From NCBI GenBank assembly GCA_022385805.1, contig MU277677.1:202252-266251 (forward strand): a stretch of DNA of 64,000 nt, read 5' to 3'. A program made the position numbers and the translations under genes. Source of the DNA: Pilatotrama ljubarskyi. Lineage: Eukaryota > Basidiomycota > Agaricomycetes > Polyporales > Polyporaceae. Positions 1 to 12,360 of this stretch are shown here, piece after piece (within the stretch, counting starts at the first letter, position 1; every line of letters starts with the position of its first letter). The notes below the pieces were generated by a model, which was given only the letters and a program-made list of their open reading frames with translations, was not told the DNA's origin and did not search any database.

Positions 1-298
1 ACTATGCACATACATATCTTGTTGAGACACCAAAGGGATTGTATTACATGCACCACCACCCGGGGGTGGGGCATGACTTTTGGCCGTCACTGTATGATGG
101 GAGAGTAACCGAGAAGTTCATAGGCGCCCGCCCGTGTGCGGACCGAACCCTAACCCGAAATCTGGGGCCAGAACCTGGCCCCGAGGATCTCCGCCTTCCC
201 CGGATGTGCGGTCACTGCAGTGCTTTGTAACGTACACTCACCTCGAGTCCCTGCCGTCCCTTCCACCGCTTCTGCTTCTCTCCAATAGCTCTCCAGGC

Positions 299-680
299 AT
301 GTTCGCCAGCGTACGCTCCGGCCCTTTGAGGTGCATGGTGGTGGAAAGACTGCTGACAGCCACCGCAGATCAGCTCGTGGTGGTCGGGTTCACCCGCGGC
401 CCCGGAGAAGCCTTACGACCCTACGGACCCCAAGCAGAACCCGCTTAACCCGAAGGGTCTTAAGCCGTACGTCTTCCCCTCTTTTCAGTCGTCAAAAGTG
501 AGGTTTTGGAGCTGAGACGGGTGCGCTGGGGTCGGACGCAGGTGCTGCGCGTGCCCGGAGACCAAGGCTGCGCGGGACGACTGCTTCTTGAAGACGGACG
601 CCTCGGAGGCGGACGAGAAGTGCCGGGAGCTCGTCCAGAGACATATCGCGTGCATGCGCGGGTATGGGTTCAAGATCTGA
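299..680 (+). CDS. COX17: Cytochrome c oxidase copper chaperone Cox17
   Basis: Small twin-CX9C protein of the mitochondrial intermembrane space that hands Cu(I) to Sco1 and Cox11 for cytochrome c oxidase assembly. After splicing, the second and third exons read NPLNPKGLKP joined to CCACPETKAARDDCFL, the family's copper-binding KPCCACPET motif. It ends with C-x9-C spacing and GFKI. Intron 467-541 splits the Pro codon before the Cys pair. A first intron runs from 311 to 359 or 368 (both keep phase 0), giving a start at ATG 299. Length of about 75 residues fits the family. The gene is convergent with the RBR ligase downstream. The C-terminal exon is certain; the exact N-terminus depends on the first acceptor. 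Confidence 0.9.
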
Positions 681-1049
681 GCGTGCCACTCCCCCGCCTC
701 TCCCGGCGGACTGTTCGTGCTCTGCTCTCATCCTGCTGTACTTTAATCCATCGTAATGCGCTCGACTGCCCCACTCCGCACTGCTATAGAGTATCTGTAT
801 ACATGCCGTCCTTTTTTGCGAAAGGCTGCGCAACGTCTGTCTATATGCGTTGGACGGGTACGGGTTCATCTGCGGGGAGGACGAATCATGACGGTACGAT
901 GATGTGCTCTGATGCCTTCTAATAAAGCTGTGTATGTAGCTCATGGCTTATGTAGCCTGGTCATGGACGAAGACACTGCGAGTGCTGCTGCTGGGTACCA
1001 CAACGACGATCCTCATATCAGGCCCGGACAAACCCCTCACATGCACATA

Positions 1050-3058
1050 TCACTCCCGCACAGTCCACTCCCACCGCCCATCCGCAAGGCCGTCTGCTGT
1101 ATCTCGCAGCACGATCTCGTGGCGCGCGCGCACGTACACCTGTTACAGTTTAGGGTTGTCAAAAAACTCGGTTCATACAGCTCGAGAGACGTACCGTCTT
1201 GTCCAGCATCCTTTGGCGGAGACTCTTTACGGTGTCGGCCTCCACCGGCTCCTCGAGCAGCTGGGAGAGCTCTTCCACGGCCTTTTCCAGGTCGCTGAGG
1301 CAGATGTTCAGACGAGCATGAAGCACTATTGGGTAATGAGGAACGTACGCCTGAACATCCTCGAAGATCTGCTTTTGATTTCCGGGAGTGAGGAAGTACG
1401 CCATAGCGTATGTCCACTTCAGCGTCAAGCGGCATCGTGTGAGCTCGTCTACCGCATCTCGCATGAATCTCGACTGTGTGGAAGGGCCCAGTTCAGCTAT
1501 TCTTGAGGGTCCTGAGTGAGAACGGGTGACAGACCTCGATCCACGACATCTTGCTCGTCTCCTGCCACTCGACCATCTTCTCTTCCGTGCGTGTGCAGAG
1601 CTCCTCGTCGAGCCGGGCGGAGATCTCGTGGTTATTGAACCGGTCGAAATAGAACAACCATTTCTCGAGGTTTTGCTTGGCGCTCGCCGAGGACTCGTCG
1701 GGCTCGGCCTCCTTCCACGCGCTGCAGCTCTCGTTGCCATTGTAGCCGTGTACTGACCAGTTCTTCATGCAGAGCCAACAAAATTGGTATTGGCAGTGAC
1801 GACAAAGAATGCGGCTGCAACACGAACGAGCGTCGTCAGTCGGAATGTCCTCCGCGCACAAAGTCTTGGGATGTATTCTGCGCAAACGAGGAATTGATAC
1901 GCACTTGCACCCTCCGTTCTTCTCGATGTTATTCTCGCACTTCGGGCACGTACGCGTGTTGGCCTTGATCCATTGCGACGTACCCGCGTCCTCGCGTGCA
2001 TTCTTCAGCCACAATTTCACGAGCTTACAGGTGAGCGGACGGTGGTCGGAGTCCATACCGCAGCCAAAGCAGAATACGTGCCCCGCGCCGCACTTGACTG
2101 TCGGTACTTCGGTCAGGAGGGTCGAGCCTGTCGCGGACGGGCACGAGACCGTCTCGGTGCATCCTGGATGAGGGCAGAAGCGGAGGCGTGGACGCGCCCC
2201 TACGTAGGACTGTCGTATGAGCTCTTTGTAGCTGGGCGTGGTATCAGCATACAGCAGCAGAAGGCGAACCTCTGAGCGGTACAAACCGTTCGTTCACGCT
2301 AGGTTCGACAAGCTTGGCGATGGACTCAGAATCGACAACAGTCCGACACTCGTCGTGCATGCACCTAAACGTGCACTGGCCCTCGTCTTTGATCTTAGAC
2401 GTGACATACTCTTTCCAGCATGGCTCGCAGAACGCATGCTGGCATCGGAGGCGGAACACGGCAGGCGGGTCGTCGTCACAGCACACGCCACACATGAATT
2501 CGGTCGGGGCGCTCGGGGAGTCGAGGCGGATACGCTTCGCAGGCGGAGGGCTCATGCCGCTCGCGAGTTTGGGCTCGCCGGCTTCGTGTAAGATGAGCGG
2601 TGCGGAGTCGAGGAACTTCTCAATGAGACGGTCGCTGTTCCAGTTGAAGTGGCGCATGAGGATAGAGACGATGGGAGACTGGGCGAACCGGAGAGAGCGC
2701 GAGGAAGCGTGCAGGACGACCGGGTGGCGGAGGCAATATACACAGGTCAACCGGGATAAAGAGAAGGATAGATTGCGGAGAGCTATGTACCTCTAGCCCG
2801 ACGATGTTAGCTACCTGGCTAATGTCGCTATCGACCATATCTTGCAGCTCAGCGGTCGAGAGGCTTCTGTGCTCGACATCACGACTCGTGTTCTTGCCCT
2901 TAGACCTCGGGACTGGGTCATCCTCGAAGTCTGAGTCGTTGGTGCCCTTCAATACAGTCAACGTTGCACGCAAGTTATCAACAGAGGCCTCTTACGTCCA
3001 CAACAGAGGCATCGTCAGAGTCGTAGTAGTCGCTTCCAGCATCGGAGTAATCAGACAT
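1050..3058 (-). CDS. RBR-type E3 ubiquitin ligase (Ariadne-like)
   Basis: RING-IBR-RING E3 that takes ubiquitin from an E2 onto a RING2 cysteine before passing it to substrate. The start is MSDYSDAGSDYYDSDD at 3058, an acidic N-terminus typical of Ariadne proteins. RING1 (about 2370-2510) has CGVCCDDD and HAFCEPCWKEYV. The IBR follows (CPHPGC and VFCFGCG), then RING2 with CPKCENNIEKNGGC and CRHCQYQFCWLCMKNWSVHG, and an Ariadne-like helical C-terminus. The last exon, after an intron at about 1142-1195, reads ARHEIVLRDTADGLADGRWE and stops at 1050. The RING2 catalytic Cys (GGC) is present. The usual His-Met after it appears as Arg-Ile if the splice at about 1816-1892 is right. The gene is divergent from PFS2 across about 400 bp. 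Confidence 0.85.
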
Positions 3059-3456
3059 GGTGGTGGTGGCGGTCGAAGAATCAGAGTCGGCACGCCCGGG
3101 GCGGCCGTGCTACTTACACAAGTTACAGTGTGTAGGGATTGGCTTTGATACAGTAACTTAACAAACGGCCTTGTCCGCGGGCTTATCCCACGTATATCGG
3201 ACGCCACGCAATAAATACAGCTACTTACTCGCCGTTGAAGCACCGAGTTATGGCAGACATGAAGGGTTCGGCGGTTGTAAGCGCCTCCTACCGTAGCGTT
3301 AACTCCGCCACCAACCGTGCTCCTGCTCGGACTGGGTTTGTTTTGCCCGAGCATCGTCTGCGGTTGCAAAGGCCTCTTGGAAGACCTTTCTCATACGTCT
3401 CAGGCTCTTTGTTTACTGCTGGTTACCTCTGGTTGAAAGAGCTCGCTAGGACGACC

Positions 3457-5661
3457 ATGGCGACATCCGCTGCGTTACCCGTCCTTCTGCCCTCACGGGC
3501 ACTCCCGCAGTCCCTGCAAGAGGACGCGAGAATAGCGTGGAAGCCCAAGCGTAACCTGGAAATACCAAATCCTCCTCCTGCAGAAGACCCAAAGGCTATT
3601 GAGATGGATATGGCCAGACAACTGGCAGACGGCAAGCCTGTGAAGAAAGTTCGTCCAAGGCGAACAGTCGACTACGGAGGGGGGCTTGGCAGATGGGCAC
3701 TAGTGCGTCAACCCCATATTGTCAAGGGGCTTGGAGTCGCTGAAATATTCCTCTAGCTGCGAAAGATGCGACCGAACACGACCTACGTCCCATACCTCAG
3801 GCCAGCACCGCCGTATATCATTGACGTAGGGGTGGACACTTGGGAATGTACAGAGTACACAGACTCAAAATATCTCGTGTGCAGCTCCTGCCGCCGAAGG
3901 CGTATCCAGACAACCCGTCGACCTCGCTCTGCACGAAGTTCGTGCATACATCGACAAACAAGATACGGTGTCCAGTCAATTGTGTGGTGGTCAGTGTCTT
4001 CGACACCGCTAGTGCCCTCCTTTTACGTTGAAATGCTGAACATATGTGGCATATAGTGGACACCTGAAGCGCGGCGAATATTGACAGGGTCGACGAGCGG
4101 CGAGTTCACGCTATGGAACGGCTTGACCTTCAATTTCGAGACCATCCTCCAAGCGCACGACTCAGCAGTCCGCACCATGAAGTTCACGCACTCCGGCGCG
4201 TTCTTGGCGTCTGCTGATCAAAGCGGCGTCATCAAGTACTTCCAACCCAACATGAACAACCTGACTGCATGGACGGGCCACCGAGAAGCTATCCGGGGGC
4301 TCAGCTTCAGCCCTGATGACAACAGGTTTGCGACGGCGAGTGATGATTCTACCATCCGCCTGTGGTCATTCGAGGAGCAACGTGCAGAGCGGACGCTGAC
4401 AGGTTCCTACTTTTCCATATTCACCTTGCGAATGCTCGCTCACTCTCGACTCAGGGCACGGTTGGGATGTCAAGTGCGTTGAATGGCACCCTTCAAAGGG
4501 CCTGCTCGTGTCTGGCAGCAAGGATAACATGATCAAGTTTTGGGATCCTCGGACGGGAACCGTCCTCTCCACGCTGTGAGTTGCGCTGGATCGTTCTGTC
4601 ATGACACGTTCTCACTGCTGTCAGACATTACCACAAGAACACGGTCCAGGCACTTGCTTGGTCACCTAACGGCAATTTAGTAGCGAGTGCATCAAGAGAC
4701 CAAACCGTGCGTGTCTTTGACATCCGTGCCATGAAGGAGCTCCGACTGCTCAAGGGCCACAAGAAAGAAGTTTGCTGTGAGCCAACCGTTACCTTCATAT
4801 CCCCTTTAGCTGTGTTACTGAGCTTCGCAAACCGCAGCGGTCACCTGGCATCCCTTCCACCCCTTGCTGGTGTCCGGCGGCTCCGAAGGTGCCATCCTCC
4901 ACTGGGACCTCTCATCGTCTTCCGAGCCCCCAGCGACACAATCCGCCTCGCACCAACCTGGTCCGCGCGCCACGCTCTCGCAAGCCCACGACTCCAACGT
5001 CTGGTCGCTTACCTTCCACCCGCTTGGGCACATCCTCGTCAGCGCCTCCAACGACCACACCACGCGCTTCTGGTGCCGCGAGCGCCCGGGTGACGCCACC
5101 TCCGTCTTCTCTGGCGGCGGCGAGAAGCCGCCGGAGGTCACGGACACGTCTGGACAGGACGAGGACGAGGAAGCGATGGTCCCCGGGTTCGGTTTCGGGG
5201 CTGGCGGCGCCAGCGGCGCTGGGGGAGGATGGTGGGGCAAAGAGGAGGACAGCCGGGACGGCGGCATGCCCCCTTCCGCCTCGTACGGCGGGCCTCCCGG
5301 GGGAGGCGGAGGTGCGCATTCGTCGTATGGCCCAGGAGCGCAGATGGACACGAGCGAGGACGCCATCCCTGGTATCGGCGGGTTCGACAGCTCGAGCTCT
5401 GGCGGCGTTGCAGGCAGGCAGAACGGGCCGCTGCCCCCGCAGGAGGAGATCTTCGGCAGCGGTGGTCCTGGTGCGGACAGCGGTGATGGTGCAGAGGGAT
5501 GGGGGAGAGGGGGAGGACCGGGTGGCGGTGGCAGGGGTGAGGGCGGAGGCCGTGGGTGGGGTAGGAGAGGCCGTGGTGGTGGAGGTGGGTATCGTGATGG
5601 TGGGGGTCGGGACGGTGGGTATGGCGGGGGTTACGGCGGCGGACGTCGTAACAGGTATTGA
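3457..5661 (+). CDS. PFS2: Polyadenylation factor subunit 2 (PFS2/WDR33), WD40 protein
   Basis: WD40 subunit of the cleavage and polyadenylation factor that recognises the poly(A) signal region of pre-mRNA in the nucleus. Recognised from [18 protein letters not shown] near the N-terminus, [12 protein letters not shown] before the propeller, and repeats such as [48 protein letters not shown] and [16 protein letters not shown] 3457 is chosen because the family N-terminus begins shortly before RRTVDY. About six short introns interrupt the gene, the last near 4778-4838. The C-terminal ~100 residues (5480-5661) are Gly-rich with RGG/GRG motifs, the usual basidiomycete replacement for the long animal tail. 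Convergent with FunK1. Confidence 0.92.
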
Positions 5662-6109
5662 ACCTTGTCTGTACCGTACGGGTTTTCATCTGCTGTACAT
5701 CTGAGCCATATTCTATGCGATGTACTGCCCAAGCTCCTTCTTCGCATGCCATCCTGTGGCTATTGGACCGACAGGCGCCGTACTCAGGGTACTCTCAGAG
5801 CTCGCACGACGCTCCCGAATGAACGGCTCTATCTTGAACATTTATTGCTCAGTCCTGGTCAGGACGGCTTTCGAGGAGAGTATATAGCGGCTAGATTTGA
5901 AGGTAATCCATCCATTCAATAAAACTTGTTACATTACGGAAGCGAGACGACAGGAAAGCAAGCAGAGAGCAAGGAGAGTCACAGAGCATACATACATATA
6001 CATTATCCACCCGTTGCAAGAAAAGAAGTGATCCAATTCCAACCCAGTCCCAAGAGTAACCACTAGTAGTACTGTGCCAGTAGCAGCGCAGCGCGTCACC
6101 GTGACTAGT

Positions 6110-8812
6110 TCACTCCGCGCGCCCGCTACGACGAGAGATAGCTAGCCCGCGGATAATAGAAGGAAGGACCGACGGCTTCTTGCCATCGAGCTCGCCATCC
6201 TTCTTGGCCCGTTTCGTCGGGGGCTCCGACTCCGAGTCGTCCTCTGGCTTGTTCTGATCGCGCTCCGTGGCCGACCAGATCGAAGGCTGAGCAGCGACGT
6301 CGGACTCCGACCCACTCGCCGAAAGGCCATCCCCGAGGCTGGACTCGGGGTCGCATCGGGCACGTTCAAGCTGATCCCCGACCCGATCGTCCCCGGGCCA
6401 CCCGACGCCCGCCTCCAGCACCCTCCCGAGCAGCGCCCCGAACGCCTCGTGCGTCTCGAGCTTCCGCGCGAGCACATTCTCGCGCTCGTCGGGCGCGAGG
6501 ACGGCGTGCGGGAACTGGAAGCGCGCGCGCGTGCCGTGCTTGCGCGAGGAGAGGCGGGCGTACCGGACGGCGAACCAGGGGAGGGCCGTCCAGAAGACGG
6601 TGTTGAGCGGGTGGGAGGTGGGGAGGCCCGTAGAAGGATCGACGAAGTAGAACTCGGAGGGCGTGTGTGACGGCGTGCGCGCGGAGTCCGAGTCGTCTCT
6701 CGTGCTCGAGCCAGGCGATGATGGAGCGGGCTGGCGATTTCGGAGGATGCCCGTGCGCATGGCTTCACGCTTAGCGGGGCTGCAGCCCGAGCCTGAGGGC
6801 GACCCGCTGGGATACGACCACTGATCCGTACTCGACAAATTCAGAGGGTCGAAGTAGTCCGCGAGGGCGGCAGGGACGTCCGTGCAGTTATGCCGGAGGT
6901 AGCGGAGGCCGTTGTAATACAGCACGTGGAAGAACGACTCGAGCTCGTCTTCGACCTGCACGGGCAGGTGCGGGTTGTCCAGAGAGTGCGCGGAGACGAA
7001 GGATTGCCAGGTGCCCTTGAATTCCGCCCTTTCATGTCAGTCACGCAGATCACGCGTGGATAGGGGAGGGAAGAAGGATTATTACCATACGTGCGGGGCG
7101 ACGGCCCTGAGGGAGCTCCCCGATGTACGGGACGGACTTGGCGAGCTCCCAGTCTGTGAGGACGCCCTTCCATTTGGAAGTGTAGAGACCGGTTTTGAGC
7201 TTGACAAGCGTGGGGAGGATGAGAATGTTCCCAATCCCGATATCGCGGTGGAGGATCCTGTACTTCGAGGTGAACGCGCCGCGGTGCGCTTCGCGAGTGC
7301 ATCAGCTAGCGTGAACGGGTTATTGCAGGCAAGAGGAGACGTACCTTCGAGGCAGTCTCGGATGACGGAGACCAGCTGCCTGCCGGTCTTGAAGCTGCTC
7401 AGAGGCATGCAGACTTCCTCCACCACGATGCGATAGTGGCGGAAATGCCCAGTCTGGCGAAGACTCTGCGAACGCTCACTTCGAGCCGAGGCCATGGACG
7501 CCGTCGTGAGCGAGCTCGCGAACGAGTCGCTCCTCGCGTTCCTCGGCCGCCTCGGCACACTTCCCCTCTCAGAACCTGCCCCGAACGAGTAATCGGACCT
7601 GCTGTCCACCGCGGACGACCCCGCGGGCTCGTCCCAATAGAGCTGCGTCTGCGTCTCCTGGCCCTGCAGCTCGGCATCGCACACGAGCGTCGGGACGTTC
7701 TTCACGCCCACGCGCCTCAGCTTCCGGAGCACTTCGCCCTCCGTCTCGACGTTCTCGTGGTCTGGCAGCCAGGTATCCTTCAAGAACACGAACCGCTTCG
7801 TCTCGCAGTCGATCGCGACGTATCCGCGCGTGGCACGCCCAGTCAGCGCGCCCGGGACGACGAAGCTCGGCTTGCCGACGAGGAACGACTTGGACTTGCT
7901 GGGGACGAGGAGCTTGTATCGTGGCCAGGTCCGGTCAGAGAGGGAGGCGGCGAACATGCGCCGGACGTAGGCAAAGACGCGGGGGAGCTTCTTGGAGGAT
8001 GAGGGGAGGTGGAAGGAGGGCCCTTCGTGTTCCGGGATGTCGGTATCTTGGGCGCGGGCGAACTTGTCCATGATGTGATACTCTGGAGAGTGCGGATCGA
8101 GGAGCGTTGCGGAGGGATCCAAGCCCTGCTGTTCCGGGATGAGGAGGGAGAAGTTGTAGAGCGTGTTGCGGAGGAGGTGGGGATTCTGAACGTAATCTAC
8201 CGCTTCACTGTAGATCGTCCCGGACCTGTCCCAGCGCGTCAAGCGCATGGCCCTGCCGTGGACAAGCAGCAGGTAGAGGGCGGTGCGTTGCTGGCGGGCG
8301 AAAGCTTCTGCGACGTATGACTTCAGCTGTTCCAACACGTCGTGATCATCGTCGGAGTCGTCGAAGGGGTCACCTCCAGTAGTGCGGAGCGTGAACCGGA
8401 TGAGAAGACGCTGCTTCCCCCAATCCAAATGACCGTCGGTTGGGGCATCGTTCGACGGGTACAGAGCACCGTCGACATATGGAACGGCGTTGTCACTTGC
8501 AGAAGCATTCGATGAAGAGCCTTGCGAGAGAGCGAGCTTGAAGCCTGGACATGGTGCCGGCCGGTCCTTATGTGAAGTATTGACCAGCTTCGCCTGCGAG
8601 CATAGCGTTGAGGATACAGATCGTACTTAGATACGCATGGAACTCACGAGTTTGACCGCTAAATCTCTCGCGCTTTCCACAGTCGCGAAAGGGAGCATGT
8701 CCTTGTGGCAAAGGTAAGGCTTCGGCTCGGACGGGCTGGGATGCCGCTCGTTGCTGCTTGGCCTCGGGAAGAAAGTGAGTAGGAACTTGTTGAGAGACAT
8801 GTAGGTCGCCAT
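6110..8812 (-). CDS. FunK1-type fungal protein kinase
   Basis: Member of the FunK1 kinase group expanded in Agaricomycetes, whose substrates are unknown. The start MATYMSLNKFLLTFFPRPSS is at 8812. The N-terminal part continues in ALYPSNDAPTDGHLDWGKQR and a domain with ALYLLLVHGRAMRLTRWDRS. Kinase landmarks follow on the minus strand: catalytic loop HRDIGIGN near 7240, DWELAK in place of DFG, then GTWQSFVSAHSLDN and the FunK1 signature VEDELESFFHVLYYN near 6915-6960. Around six introns are needed. The C-terminal ~200 residues (to 6110) are low-complexity and acidic, ending in a basic stretch (PTKRAKKDGELDGKK) that could act as a nuclear signal. Catalytic residues look intact. Assignment is firm; the biological role is not known. 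Confidence 0.88.
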
Positions 8813-9626
8813 GTTTGCAAGATCTCCTTATAGTACTACGACCGGTAGAGGGGGCGGGGGACGAGAGCCGCGAAACGGCGAAGACTTGTGCGTTGTGGCT
8901 AAGCCGCAGCCTTCGGAGTCTCAGTGGGATTGTGAGAATGGTATCGGTGGCCTCCTGTTGAGTGAGCGCAGAGATAGTGGATGTGGGGTGTAGTGGTAAA
9001 GCTCGACGCTTATATGATGACGGAGAGTGGAAGAGAGGGTGGTGGCGAAGATGGCTAAACACAGCGTCAGTAGGTCACCCTGCCAGAGTAAATGAAACGT
9101 TCGGTCCGATGTCCCTATATGATGAGAGCGCGTCCTTACCGAGGTATCTCCAAGTGCCTGACTAGTTGAGCTTCGCCTGGTGGCGGACCGTGCAGGTGGA
9201 AGTAGGGAGTAGAGACCTGCCACCGTACACGCCCCGCCCTTTTGAGCGGGACGCTGTGGCTAGCCACCGCATTGACCTGCTCCGCGAGTCTCGGATCAGT
9301 GTGTCTGTGACGATCGCGACAATATGCCAAAGCGCGTCTGTGACTGCGCGCGTATCTGTCACGCACGCGCGGGCGCGAACGACCCACGTGCGTCGCTTGA
9401 TGCATGTCTTCAAGTTGGTGCAGAACGTCACCCGGAACGACTCGATCTCGGAGGAGAAAATGCTCATCTCGTTCAAAAGATGGTTGTTCCGCTTTACAAC
9501 TTGTTTTCCAACTTTGAACGCGTAACGGTTCTAGCACAGTCCGATGGTACTATCGCACCTGCTAAATACGACGAATCAGACCAGTCGTCTCCAAGTATGA
9601 CGCGGGGTACTAACGGCATACATACC
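8813..9626. other. Intergenic, no gene seen
   Basis: About 0.8 kb between FunK1 and the cerato-platanin gene, both on the minus strand. It should contain the FunK1 promoter and the cerato-platanin terminator. Several open frames exist, but none shows recognisable motifs or a splice-consistent extension. Confidence 0.5.
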
Positions 9627-10061
9627 TCACAACCCGCACTTTGACTTGTCCACCTGCTTCGCCGTCGCCTCGATCCTCCCCAACTGCCTCGCCTTCCCGC
9701 CCGTCAGCGCATTCATCGCCCCCAGCGCGACGTTCCACCCCTTCTGCGCGTGGTCCACCGCGAGCACGTTCACGCTCTTGTTCTTGTACGTCAGCTGCCA
9801 GCACGTCCCGCACTCCGCGCTGTTCCACCCGCCGACGACCGCCGCCCCGCCAATGTTCGGGAAGTGCGGGAGCGCGCCGAACGTCTTGTACCCCTTCGTG
9901 AGCAGCCCGTGCGTGCCGTCCGAGCAGGCGACCGTGGCGAGCGAGCTCGACGCGTGATCGTACGCTTCGTCGTACGAGACCGAGACGGTCGTGTTCGTCG
10001 CGCCGAGGGCGGAGGAGACGAGGAGCGAGAGCGCGGCGAGCGTGAGGGCTTTGAACTGCAT
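9627..10061 (-). CDS. Cerato-platanin family secreted protein
   Basis: Small secreted, cysteine-containing protein of the fungal cell surface; family members bind chitin oligomers, self-assemble at interfaces and can trigger plant defences. The 144-residue uninterrupted frame starts with a signal peptide (MQFKALTLAALSLLVSSALG). The mature part carries VSYDEAYD, ACSDGTHGLLTKGYKTFG, a GGWNSAECGTCWQLTY block and ends KSKCGL. The four conserved cysteines (TVAC, ECGTC, KCGL) and family length are all present. The inner Met at 10061 is preferred over the in-frame 10166 because the signal peptide begins there and a TATA element lies 95 bp upstream. There is no intron. Confidence 0.95.
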   Translation of the reverse strand: MQFKALTLAALSLLVSSALGATNTTVSVSYDEAYDHASSSLATVACSDGTHGLLTKGYKTFGALPHFPNIGGAAVVGGWNSAECGTCWQLTYKNKSVNVLAVDHAQKGWNVALGAMNALTGGKARQLGRIEATAKQVDKSKCGL

Positions 10062-10898
10062 GATTGTAGTAGGAGGTGGAGGACGACGGTTGATGAAGGA
10101 TGGAGGACGCGAGCGGGGCGCAGAGCTGGACTGCTCTGCCATACGACCGCTCGCATTTATAGGCACGGCGGCCAGAGGTCACCGAGCGAGAGGGCCGCGC
10201 CCTGTCGTCGGCGACGGAGATGTGCTGGGCTGCATTCACCGACTGCTCTGCGAGCTTCCGGAATCTCGACTTCTTCCACCGTCCATTTTGAGAGAAAGTG
10301 CGCTGCGCAGGCCGCCGTGCTGCGACGCTGTGGCACGCGCTGGGAATGCCGTTCAATGTTTCACAAAAGGACGGAGCAGGTTCTCTGACGTCGACGCAAG
10401 TGTTGACACGCTCAGTGTAAGCCTGATCTGGCAAAAGAGTGAATTTCTAGCTCGTCGTTCGCGTCACCATTCGGCTCACTTACATACTCATTGCATGCAT
10501 CTATCCAGGCACCGAGCCGCGCGCGGCCTGGGCCAGCCAGTCAGTCGTAGATGGCATTTCGACGTTCTGCGACATACAGGCCGGTTTGGATGGCATGTTC
10601 ACAGCCTGTAGACAGAGAAGGATTGAGAGCGCGCGCCGAGAAACGTCCAGTGCATGCGCTGGAGGGTAAGACTCTGGGTGAAAACGAGCGCGAAGCGCAG
10701 TTAGACAGGAAAGCCGGTGCTCACCTCAACTAGGTCGTCGCCCGCCGCGATGCAGCCTCGTCGCACGTTGTGCACCCAGTGTCGGTAGGGAATAATGAGA
10801 GAATACAAACATTAAGCGGGGTGTACGCGTGCGTGTGCTGTTATACAACATGTCCCAGAACTGCCATCCCATAGCGAGTGTGACCCTTTTCCCCCCGC
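10062..10898. other. Intergenic, promoter of cerato-platanin gene
   Basis: About 0.84 kb upstream of cerato-platanin and downstream of flavohemoglobin. Apart from the TATA element at 10156-10161, no gene or repeat is evident. Confidence 0.5.
10156..10161 (-). promoter_or_regulatory. TATA element of the cerato-platanin gene
   Basis: TATAAA on the minus strand, 95-100 bp upstream of the cerato-platanin start. A core TATA box fits a highly expressed secreted protein gene and supports the shorter start at 10061, since the longer reading frame would begin almost at this element. Confidence 0.6.
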
Positions 10899-12360
10899 CT
10901 ACTGTGGTGTAGCCCCCGCCCCGAATACCTCCGCATGTATCCTCTTCCCCTCCACGCCCCTCGCCTTCAGCCCCTCGATCATATCCTGCATGAAGCCCTC
11001 CGGCCCACACACACAGTACTGCGCGTCCCTCGCGTCCAGCCTCAGCACGTCCCTCGGGACCTTCTCGAGGTCCAACCGGCCCGCGACGTCGAAGTCACGC
11101 CCCTGCACGGCGTCCGCCCCGGGATGGGAGTAGAAGATCGTCGACTTGACGCGCTCCGGGTGCGCCGAGCGGATCCTGCGGATGTGGTCCCTGAAGGCGT
11201 GCACGCGCTCGTTGCGCACGGCCTGCACCCAGCTCACGTCGCGGCTCGGGCCGCTCTCCGCCTTGACGAGCGTGTTGAGCATCGCGAGGAGCGGCGTGAG
11301 GCCGACCCCGGCGGAGAGCAGGACGACGGGCGCGGGGGAGTCGTCGAGGAAGAACTCGCCGAAGGGGAAGGCGACGTCGATCGGGTCGCCCTCGTTCAGC
11401 GTCGCGTGGAGGAGGTTCGAGATCCAGCCCGGGTGTGCGGCGTGCGCGGTGTCGACTTCGCCGGAGGAGGTCACGGTGCGGATGCCCTGCTCGCGCTTGA
11501 CGGAGATGCGGAAGTAGTCCGGGTTGGGGGCGTCCGAGAGGGAGTATCTGCAACAGATGTGTGAGGAAATGTGCGTGCGGGGTGGAAAGGGCGGTATATG
11601 TACGTACTGTCTTGACTGGCAGAACCCGAGCTCAGGGACGTATTTCTGAACGGAGATGTACTGCCCGGGGCGGTACGGCTCGAGCGGCTTCCCGTCCTTT
11701 GGCCTCAAATAGAAGCTGGTGATCTCCTCCGTCTCCTTCACCTTCCTGTCCAGGACGAACTCGCGCCAGCCCGTCCACTGCGCGGCCTCGTACAGCTGGC
11801 GCTCGCGGTCGATGAAGATGTGCGCGAGGTTCCAGTATGCGGCGCCCCACGCGGCATAGAGGTCGCCCTTGAAGACGTCCGCGCCGACGACCTGCGTGAT
11901 GGCCTCGAGGAGGTGCTTGCCGACGATGGCGTACTGGGAGGGGACGATGTGCACGGAGGTGTGCTTGTGCGCGATGCGCTCGACGACGGGGAGGATGGGC
12001 GTGAGGTCCTCGATGTTCGCTGCGTAGGCGTACACGGCGTGGGCAAGAGCCTCGGCCTGGTGTCCTAGCTAAGTAGATAGGTCGAGTAGACGCGGGGAGA
12101 AGCACAGCAGTCAGCGCTACTACTGTATGTCGGAAAAGGAAGGCGAGCAAGAACGCGCGGCGGCTTACCTGCTGCTTGCTGTGGCTGAAGACGTTGCGGA
12201 GCTCGGGGTGCGCCTCGAGCATCTGCTTGTAGAACAGCTTCGTGATCGTCACGCCGTGCTCGGCGAGGATGGACACGGTGGCGGAGATGAGCTTGCGCTG
12301 CTCCGGGGTAAGAGGAGGGGGGTGGGGGAGGTCGTCGCCATTCTCGATGATCTTGGACAT
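10899..12360 (-). CDS. YHB1: Flavohemoglobin, nitric oxide dioxygenase
   Basis: Globin-FAD-NAD(P)H fusion that oxidises NO to nitrate with O2 and protects against nitrosative stress. The start MSKIIENGDD is at 12360. The globin domain has KLFYKQMLEAHPELRNVF, and RIAHKHTSVHIVPSQYAIVG holds the proximal His. The FAD-binding part has REFVLDRKVKETEEITSFYL, YRPGQYISV and RQ joined by splicing to YSLSDAPNPD. The NAD-binding part has LLSAGVGLTPLLAMLN and YCVCGPEGFMQDM, ending EVFGAGATPQ. Introns lie at about 12071-12168 and 11547-11612. All domains are full length, about 430 residues. It is monocistronic and its ~0.9 kb upstream region is gene-free. Confidence 0.95.

Noticed and set aside
140..155. 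ccctaaccc resembling a telomere repeat
   Set aside because: A single short match inside the 5' flank of COX17, with no array.
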